64,000 bases of DNA, taken from NCBI GenBank assembly GCA_021464245.1, contig JADCRB010000042.1, forward strand, positions 2,649,914 through 2,713,913, given 5' to 3'. Shown in pieces: positions 10,648 to 23,986 of the stretch; within the stretch, counting starts at the first letter, position 1; every line of letters begins with the position of its first letter. The position numbers were made by a program, and so were the translations under genes. Below the pieces are notes generated by a model, which did not search any database, was not told the DNA's origin, and was given only the letters and a program-made list of their open reading frames with translations. The DNA comes from Carallia brachiata. Lineage: Eukaryota > Streptophyta > Magnoliopsida > Malpighiales > Rhizophoraceae.

Positions 10648-13600
10648 TCATCTGGAACCCTGATAGGACTCTGGATATGATCTTGACAACCAAGAGTGCT
10701 TCAGCCTAATTATCAAGGCAAAGATGCCGTAGCACGGGATATGCATCAACCCAACTCCTAAATACCTGTAAAGTCCAAAGATGCAACATGAATGGAAGCC
10801 CATAAATGCCAGAATAATATTGGAATGTGGTCAATTTGAGTTATTGCAATTGCTTTAAGTATCCTTTGGACATGCTAGATGTTATATGCAACTCAACAAT
10901 GGAAATGCTCTGATGGAGGGAATGAAAGACAAAGTTGCATCTTTGTTCCATATGGTTGAGGTATATTATTGCTCACAGAAAGCTACAACCTATTGAGAAC
11001 CACCATAAACAGAGTGAGCAATAAGAACCTAACAGTCATTCTGTCAAATTTTAAGTACTAAATGGATGATTTTCACTTTCTCCAAGCACCAAAAGCCTCG
11101 GGTTGCCAGTAAGAACAGCAACATCTTTGAATAGATCGTTACATTCTTAATGAATATGAAAATGGTTAACCACTACAAAATTGTTTCTACAGTTTTGATG
11201 ATGCATGTGCTACAAGGAAGCATGATGATGATTCACATACCACAAAGGTGCGTATTGAGAAGATAAATCAAGAAATGGATACGGCCACCTGTAAAAAAAA
11301 AAAAAAAGTTACTTATGAATTATGGCTAAATTTCTGGAGAACCAATCAAATTATATTAAACAAAAGGGAAAAAAAATTTTACCACATGGATACACAAGCA
11401 TGGATGATCCACTGAAAAACCACAAACACACTTGTCCACAAAATAAAATATGCAATCCTGAACAGGGGAAATCGCTGCAAATGTGAAGAATCATATTTTG
11501 TTATTAGCAGGAAGGAACCCAAGAAATGAAAATGGAAAAGGAAAAGAAATGTCAACAGTACTGTGAAGGAAAAGGAGTTACCAAGCAATTCAAAGTTGTG
11601 TCACCGAGGATGAAAACAGCATTGACTGAATGCATGCAAGTGTTGAGCTGCAATGGACAAAATAACGTAGTTCTAAGTAGATGAAAGATGGGAGGAAGCA
11701 GGAAAACTTAGCAAAATTAATGTGCACTCCAGAAAAGGGCTATCGAGTGTCACCTACAGACGTCATTACTATATTATTGCTGCATGTGCCCTAGCTATCA
11801 CCAGATATGCCAAATTGAGGACCAAGGTTTTACTTTTTTATAGCATATTATGGATCATTTACATTTTGTTACATAGTGAGAGAAAAATCAGAACAGCTGC
11901 ATGTATATGACAAAATATCCATGACTAATTATTGAATGAATCATAGCATGATATCAGTCCATTCCAATTTTACAAAAGGAAAATCAAGATTCAGGTCAAA
12001 AGACTAGCAAAAGTTAAGAGCAAATCAAAATCTAAAGCAGTCTTTTTGAACGCATAAATAATCGAGTCCAGATTTTTGTTCAGATTCTTAGTCCACAAGA
12101 TGATTTGTAAATTCAATCCAATTGGACAAGTATCAAAACATGAAAGATTAACTTTTCGTTTTGCAGCCCACAGCCTGATCTCATACTCTCATTCCCAGCC
12201 CAAACCCCTGTTTGGCACCTGTGAACTTATTGTTGCATAAGAAGTAAGTATAAGAAGGATAGGGCTATACTTACAAAATCGAGAGTAAAACTTTTAGCTG
12301 TCAGAAATGGATAAAGAACGAACCAGAATACACAATCTGTAAGCACTACAGCACCTGCACACATCTGTTAAGAAATATGACAGCAATCAATGATTCAAGA
12401 ATGAAGACTCGTTATGCTTTGTTCACAGATGCTTAAAAGTACTTGTGAACATCATGTTTCTGTTAAACAACTACTGCAGTTTGCTGTGGTGCCTCATTCA
12501 ACATATTCCACAAGAAAATACTGCAAAGGTTGTTCTTCAGCTCCCCCTTTCCCCCCAAAGCCAACAAATTGAGACACATCTATTCCAAAATGAGGTCACC
12601 AAGAAACAAAATGAAGAAAGCATAACAAAATAATTGTTCAGACAGTGTGCAAGAATTGACTACCGAAGACTTTTTTTCCTTTTGAACTACCAACAAATTG
12701 AAAATCGAAATTGCAAATTGGCCTAAGCATTAAGGCAATGCGTTGTAAAATATAAAATTTACCTGGAAAACAATTTGAAAGACATAAACCCATGGACCAG
12801 CAATTTGGCGAGTATGAGGCTGATGATGAGTGTTGGGACTTTTGGGCAAGTTGATATCTGCAATTTCCCCATTTGTGGGAGCAATATAGGTGCCTCGCTC
12901 TGCATCTAAATTCCCATTACCAGCCCAATCAGCATCCAATTTTTGGCGATTCTTCACACATCCATAAATTGACATCAAAGATCCAAGCTACATATCAAAA
13001 TTGAGAACATGAGAAACTTATGAATCACAGTATATCGATCTCAAAAATATAAGAATCTGCAAGTTTTCTTCCAAAACCCCAGTCAGACTACTAGGACATG
13101 GATAGATTGCTCATGTATTGCTGACTCCAATTTCCACAACAGAAAACTGGATACAAATTAGGCCATAAACAACTTTAGACTAATCCATGATAAGATTTGC
13201 ACAAGAGACTTACGGCAAAATAGAATGTGACCAAACTAAATGTCCACCTGCACAACACAAGGAAAGACAGAAGCTTTAGAAAAGCAACAAGCAACTTAAC
13301 TTTTGCTAATTTGTTTCTATGAACATCAAAGCAAGCTGAGTGACTAGAAACAATCTTAGATTTTACTTCAACATTCAGTAATTTCTGTGCATGAATGAAC
13401 TCTATATTGATTAATGGCTTACTGAGTGTAAAAGTAAAATATGCCTCCCCCATCAACAATGGCGTTTGCTGTGATCAGTGACAAAAGAATGGCAAGAGCA
13501 ATTATTCTAAAGACAAGCAGCCAAGCAGGATGGATTCCTCTTAGACAACTCCTCCATGCTTCATCCTTATACAAAGTTCCAGGTTTTTCTCGCTGATTTT

Positions 13601-13829
13601 CCCCCCTCTCAGGTACTGATTCCTTGGACCCTTCATATTTCCAAATAAGAATTGCTGATAAGATCATAGAGAATGTAACAAACACTGCACAGATAAGGAA
13701 CCTCCAGTTCAACCAATAACTTGGAGCAGTCGTATCAGCTGTCATGATGGGCTTCCAAGTATGCTTTGAGTTTGATGATCCTGTTAAGAAACCCCACAAG
13801 TGACTCAAACTTACCCTACCAACTGCCAT
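10648..13829 (-). CDS. multi-pass membrane protein, plant rolling-stone-like family
   Basis: Eight coding exons, in transcript order 13829-13423, 13247-13214, 12987-12763, 12364-12275, 11647-11582, 11474-11383, 11288-11241 and 10765-10648. All have GT..AG junctions and matching phases, giving 359 residues. About seven hydrophobic segments are visible, for example [97 protein letters not shown] and [19 protein letters not shown]. The phrases FYFYTQWTF and [18 protein letters not shown] are hallmarks of an uncharacterised plant transmembrane family (At1g10660-like) that resembles Drosophila rolling stone. Location and biochemical role are unknown. Exon 4 uses the acceptor AACAG|ATG; the CAG 8 nt further downstream would put a stop in frame. 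Confidence 0.85.
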
Positions 13830-14880
13830 TTTTCCTTTCGTAACTATTCTGCAATGCTCTATTTGAAGTGAAAACTGACAGTCTTTACTAGATATACAGA
13901 TTAAATCAGTTTGAAAAAGCTCAAAAACTTATTCCTGACAAGCAATTTATGTGGAATGCACAAAAAGCAGAAAGACACTTTCATTGTAAACATATAATTT
14001 TTGGTTGCCCAAAGAAGCATCCGAGAAAAAATTAAGTCTTGTAAGACCAAAAAGAAGCCCAGTGCGCAACGAAAACCACAATATTTCCCAGCTTGTCCAA
14101 CTCCCCCACCCCCAAAACCAAAAAGAAAAAATGAAAACCAGAAAAAGCTCTAACGAAAAGAGTTCTTCAATCAAATATAAATCCACAAAAAAAGAAAAAG
14201 ATTAATGTGATTACTGAAAACGAACAAGAAAAAAGGAAATTCAAAGAAAGCAACAAAACCAAGAAATCTAAAAACTATAAAATAGTTCCCAACCAACAAA
14301 TAGATGATTGACCATAATTGAATCCATCTAACCAAGAATGATTAATATATTCTCAATTTTGTTAAGTGACCTCACTAATGAATTTAAATTTCACAACTTT
14401 TTAATTTCACATGTAAGCGAAACACTCAAGGAATCGATACTAGAAGTAAGTAACAATTATGGACACACTATATATATACACACATGCACAATGACACACA
14501 CACGGACACAGAGCACAACAACAAGCACATAGATTCCATGCTTTAGATGTGATTCACCAATAAAGTTACAATCTTTACGTTAAACCCAGATAAAATCATG
14601 ACCCCAAAATATCATTTACAAAAGATAAGGGCCTGGAACTTACAATTCTCAAAGCAAAACGGAGATAAAGAAACAGAATTGGGTGTGGCTTCACGTAAAA
14701 GAAGACGCTTTGCTTCTTTGTATCTAGCCTCTACAAGAGAAAGAGAAACACAGAGAAATGATTGAGATGGTTTCTGTAAAGAGAACTGGATTTGCTCACC
14801 CTTTTGGATCAATAAGTAGATTTTCTGATTCCGGGAGATTTCTGAAGTGTGTTGAGTATATTCAATCAAGAAGAAGAAGG
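13830..14880 (-). other. 5' UTR exon and leader intron of the membrane-protein gene
   Basis: A 5' leader splits into a short part (13830-13848), joined at acceptor TTGCAG|AATAGTTACG, and an upstream exon whose donor reads GAATT|GTAAGTTC, giving a lower edge of 14644. The upstream exon runs to roughly 14880. The intron of about 795 bp between them is AT-rich with an irregular CA/TA patch near 14465-14510. The transcription start is not clear. Confidence 0.5.
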
Positions 14881-15109
14881 AGAAGACGGATCGCACTTTG
14901 CTGCCAAGTTTCTTTTTTGGCTCATGATGTTTGTTTTTTTTTTTTTTTTAATATTTAATTATGAGAATGGTTAATTAATAATTATTATTTGTTGGACCGA
15001 ATGGATTGGCTGGCAGACATTGGTTTTTTCTAGAGGAAACCAGCGAATAGAATTTGTGCCCTTATTACGTGAAGGGAAAAAGTGCATAGCCATGAAGATA
15101 GTTAAATAG

Positions 15110-15275
15110 TGGCTAAATGTATATTTCATGTAATAAATAGTATATTTTATATAATTATAATAATAAAAAATAATATAAATAAATATTATTATTTTTTATT
15201 TATATTTGTTAATTATAATTATATAAAATATATTTATTATTATATAAATTACATAACATCTAAATATTATTTAGA
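15110..15275. repeat. AT-rich foldback (~165 bp)
   Basis: The left arm CTAAATGTATATTTCATGTA and then ATATTTTATATAATTATAAT is mirrored by the reverse complement of the right arm, TAGATGTTATGTAATTTATA and then ATATTTTATATAATTATAAT. The centre is near 15190. This is probably a small MITE. AT richness inflates apparent pairing, but the arms also agree at G and C positions. Confidence 0.5.
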
Positions 15276-15916
15276 TTAAAGAATCTGACTATATAACACC
15301 CTCACGTGAATCAACTCTTCAGTTTTTATTTTTATTTTTTCAGAGTCCGAATACTGGTACACAAAAATCATCAAATTCATTGATTCAACCGGACACAAAC
15401 ATCGTTTTTTTTTTTTGACAAAAAACATCGTTTTTTTAACCATAAAAAGCATGTATTGCATTGATGTTATTTATGGCACGTGCTGATAGAGATTAAAATA
15501 TAATTTTTAAAATTAGACCGATTATTAAATTGATAAAAAATTAGATTAGTGGTTTAACGATATAATTAAAAACTCAGCAGTTGAAATAACAGAAAAATTC
15601 TTATTTAATGAAACAATAATAAATATTTATAATTTATTATTTTTAATAACAAACAATCAATATAACCATAAAAAATAGAATATTACTTTACTTACAACTA
15701 AAACAGAATTAAAGTATAAGATATTTAAAATAATTTTTTATTTAAATAAATTAATAGAACATTTATATCAAAAATAAAATATTATAAAACTATTAATAAA
15801 ATATTCATATCAAAAAAAATATTATAGAACTAACATATGATTTAAAAATACTATATTTCTCATTAATATAAATAAATGTGATTCACCCTCATTTTTAATT
15901 AAAAAAAGAAAAAAAT

Positions 15917-16130
15917 AAAACGACATCGTTTTAGAGAAACAACTTGGGTCATATTGAATCGTTCGGTTCATCGATTTTTGGGTCATTGGTTCAAGTCGGT
16001 TCAAGTAATTTTCAAGCAATTCGTTTCCTACCTTAGTTTTATAACCAAACTAAACCGATTCAGCCTCCAATTCACTGATTTTTCAATCTGACCGATCGAA
16101 TCAGTTTGATTTTTAAAACTATAGATTAAA
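15917..16130. repeat. decayed interspersed repeat with a near-palindromic start
   Basis: It begins with AAAACGACATCGTTTT, almost its own reverse complement, and continues with runs of GAATCGTTCGGTTCATCG and AACCGATTCAGCCTCC. Related 'CGGTTC/ACCGGTT' text appears near 27060-27170 and 56160-56280. I read it as one member of a common non-autonomous family; edges are approximate. Confidence 0.4.
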
Positions 16131-18119
16131 GTCATCATATGTTTGACCCATCTTATAGGAAAAACTCATTATTCGAATATTAAGACTAAGCAAGATTTTA
16201 TTACATGCAATTACAATGATTACCATTTAACTTCTCTTATAAAAAAGGCTCAACATGTAAGCAGTGATCGGGTTGAGGAGACTTTAATGTAAACAATTAT
16301 AATGATTATTAAATTTAAAATTTAATGTTACAAATCAATTTTTATTCAGTTAAAACAGACACTTAACATTTAATTTATTTGCATTGAGACGGTGCAGACC
16401 TAGAGAATTTAAACCTAAACTCATCAAAAAAATTTATACAAACTTATTATCAAGCTCTCATTCCGAGTAATTTTCTAGAAACCAGCGAAAAGAAGTTACT
16501 GTCTTTATCATGTGATCAAGCTCTTCTTGAGTTCGACTACGTAAACACAAAAATAATGGACTTAAGTTGGCTCAAATAATTTTAAATTATATACAAAATG
16601 AAAGGATTGATAGAAAGTAAGCACTTCTGAGATAATTCAGATTTTGGGTTGATATCCAACAAAAAGTTAAATCATTTGTATCCCCCTCCTTCAATCCAGC
16701 TATCTTGTGCATGAAAATTTGGCGGTTTGAAGATTACAAAAAAAAATATGACAATTAAGAATGGTAATGAAGACATGCTTTTTTTAAAAAAAAAAAATAC
16801 TTGTAAGTATATTAATTATAATACTTATAAATTAAGACTAATTTTTAGATCGTTAATATCTTCATTTAATTTTTCTATAAAAAAGATCTATCGCTAAAGT
16901 ATTGTTAGATCCTAATAGACTTTATTCATGTCTGGTTGTAATGTTAACGAGTCTAAAATTTAATACCGTGTCTTTAATAAATTCTCATTTAATTAGGAGC
17001 GATATAAAATAGACTTAAATTCAAATCAATATAAAAAAAATGCACTGAACTATTATTACACTACTATATTAAATAGTAAGACAATGCCTTCTATTATTGA
17101 TGGGTTCATGTCCAACATAAGGTAATTGAGGTCTGAGGGTTTGTAACGTTCCCGGAGAGAAGCAACTAAACACCAACCAATCAAACACATTCCAAGCAGG
17201 CATAAAAGTGGAAAATCGAACAAAGTGGGGTTCAAGATTTCTTGGTTCAACGAAATTTCCCTGACAAGATAGTCTCGTTCTCTTGTTAGGACGGAACTCC
17301 CCTAACTTGACTAGGATTCATGAATTGCCAACCAACCATCCAACGCTTACATATTACACTTTTATACTTGTCGGTTCGGTTGCGTATTTGTGAAATTTGT
17401 TAAATTATAATTATTATAAAAAATTTAAAATATATAATTAATAATTATAATAATATAATATATATTTAAGTTCAAATTTTGAAATCAGATACGTTGACAC
17501 CATCCTGTATTATTGATGGTGGACCCATCCCATTTCTGTCAGTCAGGGCTCCCCTTTTTTGTTTTTTTTTTTCCTGGCATGATCAATTTGCTTTCTGGTT
17601 TCTGCGAAAGAGCGATCATTTTGTCTTTTGGTCCTCGTGCTGGTGTTATCATGTGTGGGATGCAGAACCAAAGCGACTAGGTTTACACAAAAAAAAAAAA
17701 AAAAAAAAAGGCGTTCATTTTGAATACACTGTTAAAAAATAAGATTAAGTTGATATATTTAATAAAATATATAAAAATTATACAATTAATTTAACTATAT
17801 TTAATAATTTTTTTAAATTTAATATATTTTTTATTATCAAATTATTTATATCACTTGGTACTCACTATGCTTCTATAGTTATGTATCTAAAATTTTTTTC
17901 TATTATTTTAAATGTTCCATTTTTAAGAAGTCATTTAGATATAATTTAGGAGATTATTCTTTGTTCTAACAAATGGGAAGGCTGGGGTGAACTCTCCACA
18001 ATTCAACTAAAGAGAATTGCGTAAATGCACATCTTTGGGTCAAGTCGGGTCATTATATTTGGTCGTGAGGAGAGAGCACACCACTAAAAGTCTAAGTAAG
18101 GGTCACAAGCCTAAAAAGA

Positions 18120-18270
18120 AATGAGTATATTTAGTTTCATCTTGTACGCAGATATTTAAACTGTGGTCAAATAATTACCTTAGAAGTGATTAAAGGGAAA
18201 TGAATATATTTAGTCTCACCTTGTGCCGCAGATATTTAAACTGTGATCGAATAATTACTCAGAAGTGACT
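18120..18270. repeat. tandem duplication of a ~79-bp unit
   Basis: The unit ATGAgTATATTTAGTtTCAt..CAGATATTTAAACTGTGgTCaAATAATTAC occurs twice, starting near 18121 and 18200, with about 85-90 per cent identity by eye. No coding frame spans it. Confidence 0.7.
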
Positions 18271-19284
18271 TTGACACTTAATCTACACATAAAGTGGTAA
18301 TACAATATGATAATACGATATTATTATCCCATTATAAAGGACTAGTTTTATTCTTTTAATCTTCTTGAACTAAATTATTTTATCACATATACTAAATTCA
18401 ATTCTCGAAAATATCCTTTACATAACAGCATCTAATGCTAGCTCAAAAGTTTTTATGTTCCCAAAAAATTTCTTTTACTTTTCTCTCCTTTTTCTCATCT
18501 TTGTTTGTAGCACGTGAGATGGCAATAAAGACTTGCCCCGCGGGGCCCCACCCAGTGCGAGGTCAACGCATATTGACCGAAAATTTTGATACGACGATGG
18601 GTGGAACAATATTCAACATCCGCGCCCTGTATCCATTCTCAATCCCACCCCGATTAGAATTTATTTTTTGTACAATAATTATATAAAACTTTTAGAAAAT
18701 AATTTTGACAATTCTTTTTATATAATGATTATTAAATTTAATTTTCTTACTCCAACTAGAAATTTACTATTTTATTTTTTATAATAATTATAAGATATTC
18801 TTAGAGATAATTGGAACTACCATCACCAAATAAAAAATTTGGGGTAGAATAGAGATGGAGATCCTAAACCCTGCTGGAGTTGGGATATGATCTTAAAATC
18901 AAAATCCCCGACGAGGACGGAGAGGAAAACAAAGATAGATAAGAGGAGAGAATCAAGAGTGGAGATTGAATCATCCCGTCCCCATCGCGTCCCATTGTCA
19001 TCCCACAGCACATTGCACACAGCTGCCACCACTGTCTCCTACCATTGCTGCCGCGGCCACCTCCTACCACGGCCGACTACCGCAGCCGCTGCCCATCACG
19101 AAAAAAGAAAATTTTATTCAAAATTTTCAATAATAAGAGTGATATTATTGATATTTAAACAAACTTCAACAACCTATAATTCCAAACATAAGATATGTAC
19201 ATGGCATTCACAGCTTCACATACAATATCAGCAATCGGTAAATGAATGTCTGGAGAGCTCTGATTATTTTCCTTTGCATTTTGT

Positions 19285-22200
19285 TCATTCCCGATCGAGC
19301 CTTTCTGCAATCTGATCAACCGGCAATGACCCCAGAGGGGCTGACGTATACATCTCTTCAAAAGTTTCGCTATCATCATAATCATCATATTCATCTTCAT
19401 CATTACCTTCTTCATCTTCGATTTCATACTCGTAATTGCTGTTTACATCATCTTCACCAAAATTTTCGGTGAGAATAATCATCAAACGGTGATGTGGAAT
19501 TGCAGGCACTACCTTCACTAGACAAAACTAACGCTGGATAGGAGTGTTCAGTGGACTGAGAAACACTCTCAAATTCCTCCACTTTCCTCAGAAGATCATC
19601 CGGACCGAGATCAATATCATCAAGCAAAATTGCCTTGCTTGTATCAATTGCACGCTGCCACAAGGACATCATTTTAGGACTTGAGCTCACTTTAGTTTCA
19701 GGCTTGCCAGATTCATCATCAGACTTCCCTGTATAGCATCACAAAAATACGAATGAGGAAAAATACGAATGAGGACCAAAGCACTAATAATGGAAGAAGC
19801 TGCCAGTTGAAACAAATTGACCGTCAGCAACAGTATCAGGAGATAATACTAAATTGTTATGGTTTAATAGAGAAAGTGGTGCATTTGCAGAGCATAGCAC
19901 ATTCAAATGACCTTGGGCAATGAGGATGGGAAACGACGAACCACCACGGTACCACTATAGTAAATATAACGGTATCTTATCTTTCTTGAAAAGCATGGAG
20001 CAAAAAGGGAAGGCTAACGGCAAACACTATCACAACGATGCAGCTCTTGAGAATGTAATTTCTAAGGAAGTACCTACTCTCTTATGGCATCTGATCTGAT
20101 GCTCTTTGATCTTCAAGTCAGTGGATTATTACAAGCTTTCGAATTAATCTCAAGTGCAAAAATCATCCAAATTATTCCATTTTTGTTTATGGAAATCAGC
20201 CACTCATGTCGCTGATTATGAGTGAGATCATGTGATAAATCACCTAACCAGTAATAATAAGTGATTATTGCAATTCTTTGTTCTCCTAATTGGAATTAGA
20301 CAGTCAAGAATACTAGTTGGTTGAATTGACAATTAAGACCACCAATAGAGAACAAAATCAAGTGTCTTAGACTTTTAAAGCATGAAAGTGAGCCACACTT
20401 CACAGTCTGGATTGTACAGCAATATCAGTCAAGAATTCTTCTAGTTATGAAAATTTGAAGTACCTATTAACATTCATAGCACTTACCTAAATCATCCAAC
20501 TCAATAGGAGGATTGACTACAGCTGGAAATGAAACTGATGGAGTTCCTGGATACATTGATTTCCAATTCTCTCCTCTCCACATCAATATTTGCTCATCAT
20601 CAAATGACAAGAGCATACAAGGTACCAATTCCTGGCAAAAACAAAGAAGGACATTATGCGAAAGCTATGACTGCGTTAACAAGGGGTTTTATCTCCAGTA
20701 ACATCCACATGATGGGGAACATAGACTTTCGCAATGACGTTCTGTCACATGCACACATAATACATCTTCATAATCTTAAAATATCAGTCCAGTTATGCAG
20801 GGGTCCAAATGACAGAACCTAAGCAGCAATTTTAATTTATTATTCGAAGCTTTGGTGCTTTGGAAGTAGTCCAAACTTTATCTCAGGATCATTAAGTTTC
20901 TATTAAGCTACTTTTATGGTATTTCCTTATTCAATATTGCCTACTGATTGTTTCCATTTTTTGATGACAGCCCATTTTTGTTCTTTACAGTCAACAATGT
21001 GTTTATTGATAGGCCACAAATGCAAGCTAATTTTTGCTTAAGGCGATAAGATAGAGTAGTATGAAAAACCTTAAGCTTGGCACCCAATTTCTTGTAGTCA
21101 GTTGCATGCATCCCTTTGCAGTCAATTTTCACCAGCGGACTTCCTTCAAAGGCAGTCCTAACATCTCTCACTAAGGTAATGTACACACCATTCTTTGCTG
21201 CAAGTTCAACACATAAATAAAGTCTTCATCAGACTTCTTAGAAAGATATAAAAATATTAAGTAAAAAGAACATCATTCTCAAAGGACACTAAAGCTTTTT
21301 CCCTTTTTTTGGGGGGTCCAATAGGAATGCAAAAGGTAAATACAGATTAGTATGATACCAAAATCATCGTGCTAATCTTAGATGTCTAAATTGCAATCAA
21401 TTGCCCTAAAAATGGAAAACAGAAATTATATTTGTAAATCTTATACTCCACATCCAGAAGACATGGAAATCCACAGTTACATTGAAAGGAGAGTGCAATT
21501 TGAGCTGTCCTTTTGGAATCAACATGAGTTAGGACCACTATTTTCCGAAAACAACAAAAGCATCGTTACTTACGAAAGAAGCAGACAGAAACTTGTTTAT
21601 TCTTAGATGGATGGGAGGTTAGTCATTTACCTAATTTACATATTGGCAACAGGTTCTTGCCCTTTCTCCGAAATTCATCAGCTTCTTCCTTTGTCAATCC
21701 TTCAGGAGCTTCTTGTATAAGTTTTGGGTACACTGGAGCAGCTGGTTTCCAGAGCATCAATGGGTACTGTGGACGAGTTCGGTAATTGTAGTTTCTACCA
21801 CGAAAAAGATAAACTACCCCACCAACTCGATGAATGACCTTACCCCCTGCTTTTTCCTGGCCATCAACATGAAAACTCTCTAACAACATCGATTACACAC
21901 AAAGGCACCAAAACACAAATGCAACTAAGTTGATGAACTGCCTGCGAATGCAATTGCCAATACCATCCATCAGAGATTCAAAACACACCCACACAACATA
22001 GAATCCATGGAAAATCAGTACCTCTAAATGGCGGCAAACGTTATCCATATCTACAGTGGGAACCCCTTTACAACGAACTTTACACACACGCCTCCGCTTC
22101 CAATGCGTATGGATCAATTCCAACATATTATGTGTCAGTCCATCCCTTCCTGGCACCGAGCAAGATTAGAAGGCATCACATTTGATTAGTATTGGGTTTA

Positions 22201-22930
22201 ACATTTTTCAGACAAAGAAAAGGGCCACACCACACCACATTGATTATTGTAACAGAACACAAAAACAAAACAGCTGTTAGAACTGACCGAGATTAACTTG
22301 GCAATTATCAGACAACATAGGCTTGACGAGCTCTTTAATCTCCCATTTCTTCAATGGCTCCCCGAGAATTTCCTTCCTCGTCTTCCCTTCAACTGGAAAT
22401 TTCCCCATAGGAAATGGACCCGGCATTTCCACGTACTTTACTCCCTTCTTGCCCGGCGGAGGAGGATTGAACGAATCAAAAAGTGGAATCTTTTTCTTCG
22501 ACTTCTTCAACGGCGCCTTCCCGGTCCACGGCCGCGGCATTGTCGGCGGAGCGAACGGCAAGAAAGCAGGCTCCCGGATGGCCAATGGCTTGACATTGGG
22601 AGTCTCGGAGTAGCTGAACTGGAACTCGAAGGGGGCTCCGGGGAGGAGGTAGGATACGCCGGACTTGCCGACGAGGACGGAGCGGTCACCTTCGGATGAA
22701 ATGACGCCGCTTTCCTTGACGGGCTTGTAGTATTTGGTGCGGCGGTGGGGGATTTTGAGCGCCGGGTTGGGAGGCGGAGGTTTGGATTTCTTTAACGGAG
22801 GCGAGTATTTAGGAATCGGGATAGGCGGCGGCGGAGAGGCTGTGGAGGCGGAAGCTGGGTCGTTTCTTGGCGGAGCTGTTGGGAGAGAAGAGAACGGGTT
22901 GAGCCCCGGAATTGAAGCCACGATCGCCAT
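19285..22930 (-). CDS. CAF2: CRS2-associated factor 2 (CRM-domain chloroplast splicing factor), with one frameshift
   Basis: Six exons: 22930-22288, 22149-22022, 21856-21631, 21197-21070, 20631-20487 and 19728-19285. All have GT..AG junctions and consistent phases. The proline-rich first ~60 residues fit a plastid transit peptide. Two CRM-type RNA-binding domains follow, near residues 190-288 ([40 protein letters not shown]) and 310-405 ([30 protein letters not shown]). Known CAF2 partners the peptidyl-tRNA-hydrolase-like CRS2 to splice group IIB introns in chloroplasts. As typed, the frame closes at 19454 (514 aa). An acidic tail in the next frame ([16 protein letters not shown], ending [10 protein letters not shown] at 19285) looks genuine. 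One surplus T in the TTTT at 19459-19462 explains the break; reading across gives about 570 residues, close to the family's usual length. CAF2 rather than CAF1 rests on gene order. Confidence 0.88.
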
Positions 22931-23011
22931 TGAAGTTCAAGGAGCTCAAAGCTTCTTTCTACTCTTTTGATGAGCAGAATGGATGTCGTAAAGATATTTT
23001 AGATATCTTCA

Positions 23012-23040
23012 ACCGAAACGACGTCGCATAAATATGGGCT
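23012..23040 (-). promoter_or_regulatory. CAF2 promoter elements
   Basis: About 90-110 bp upstream of the CAF2 ATG lie AAACGACGTCG (23016-23026) and, on the plus strand, TGGGCT (35 to 40 in the same line, ending 23040), a site-II type element common before plant housekeeping genes. The minus strand also reads CATATTTATG, a weak TATA candidate. Roles are inferred from motif likeness only. Confidence 0.35.
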
Positions 23041-23986
23041 CGATATAAATCTTACAAAATCATGTCCCAAAATAAACCTTATATTTTTTAGCCGATATTG
23101 TTATTATTATGATTATTTACTATATTAAAAAAAGATACATCTTCTGATATGTAAGTTAGTGTGGTTATGAGGTGAAGTTGGGGTTTATATGTTGTGTTGT
23201 TGTTCAATTTTTTTTATATAAAGAATTTGTTATTTAAATATTGTTAGTCTTAAATTGACTTTTTTTATATTTATGTTCAGTGTTAATAAATTTTAAATTT
23301 ATTACTGTGTTACGATATAATTCCTATTTAATTAGAGGAGGGCAATAGAGAAAAAACTTAAATTTGAATTAATAAGAAAAAAGATGTATTAAATTACAAT
23401 TAAACTATTACTTTAAGGATTGTGAAATTATCGGTAGGATTGTAGTAATCTAATATGCTACATTTTATCTACAAATATTGTAATTTCGACGTCGCCTTTA
23501 AGATTTAAGCTATGTTTGGTATTGAGGTGAAAAGTGTATTGTGGTGTAATAATTGTATTTTAAATTAAAAGTAATTTCTTTAATGTTTGGTAATTCTTTC
23601 TAAACAGAGTTTTACAAACATGATAACTTTCAAAACTATGATTTTACAAAAGCACCTTAAACATGCTTTTGAAGAAAGTGATAAACTCAATGACCAGATC
23701 ACACAAATTTTGAATTAAGCGGATAAAATTAACTCTAATAATTTAAAAAATTATTAAACATTCAAAATTTAAATTTTTCTTACAGCTTTTCCATAATTAT
23801 TACCAAACAATTTGTAACTTTAAATTACAGTACTTTTAATCACAGTATTTTATTCACAGCACTTCTATTCACAGCACTTTATCTTACAATATTGCCAAAC
23901 AGACCTTTAGTCTCAGGGGAACACTACACTGCAATTTTACAATCACAATTTATGTGCCACTAGATAATTGAAAGAGTAGTAGATAG

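Larger units (their letters stand above)
14900..19284. other. AT-rich spacer with several repeats
   Basis: No coding exon recognised. It contains a near-palindromic AT foldback (15110-15275), a decayed repeat with ACCGATT/CGGTTC text (15917-16130), a relative of the 5850-5970 repeat near 16390-16470, a tandem duplication (18120-18270) and GC-richer repeat text near 18520-18660 and 18860-19100. The part just below 19285 should be the 3' UTR of the CAF2 gene. Confidence 0.5.
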
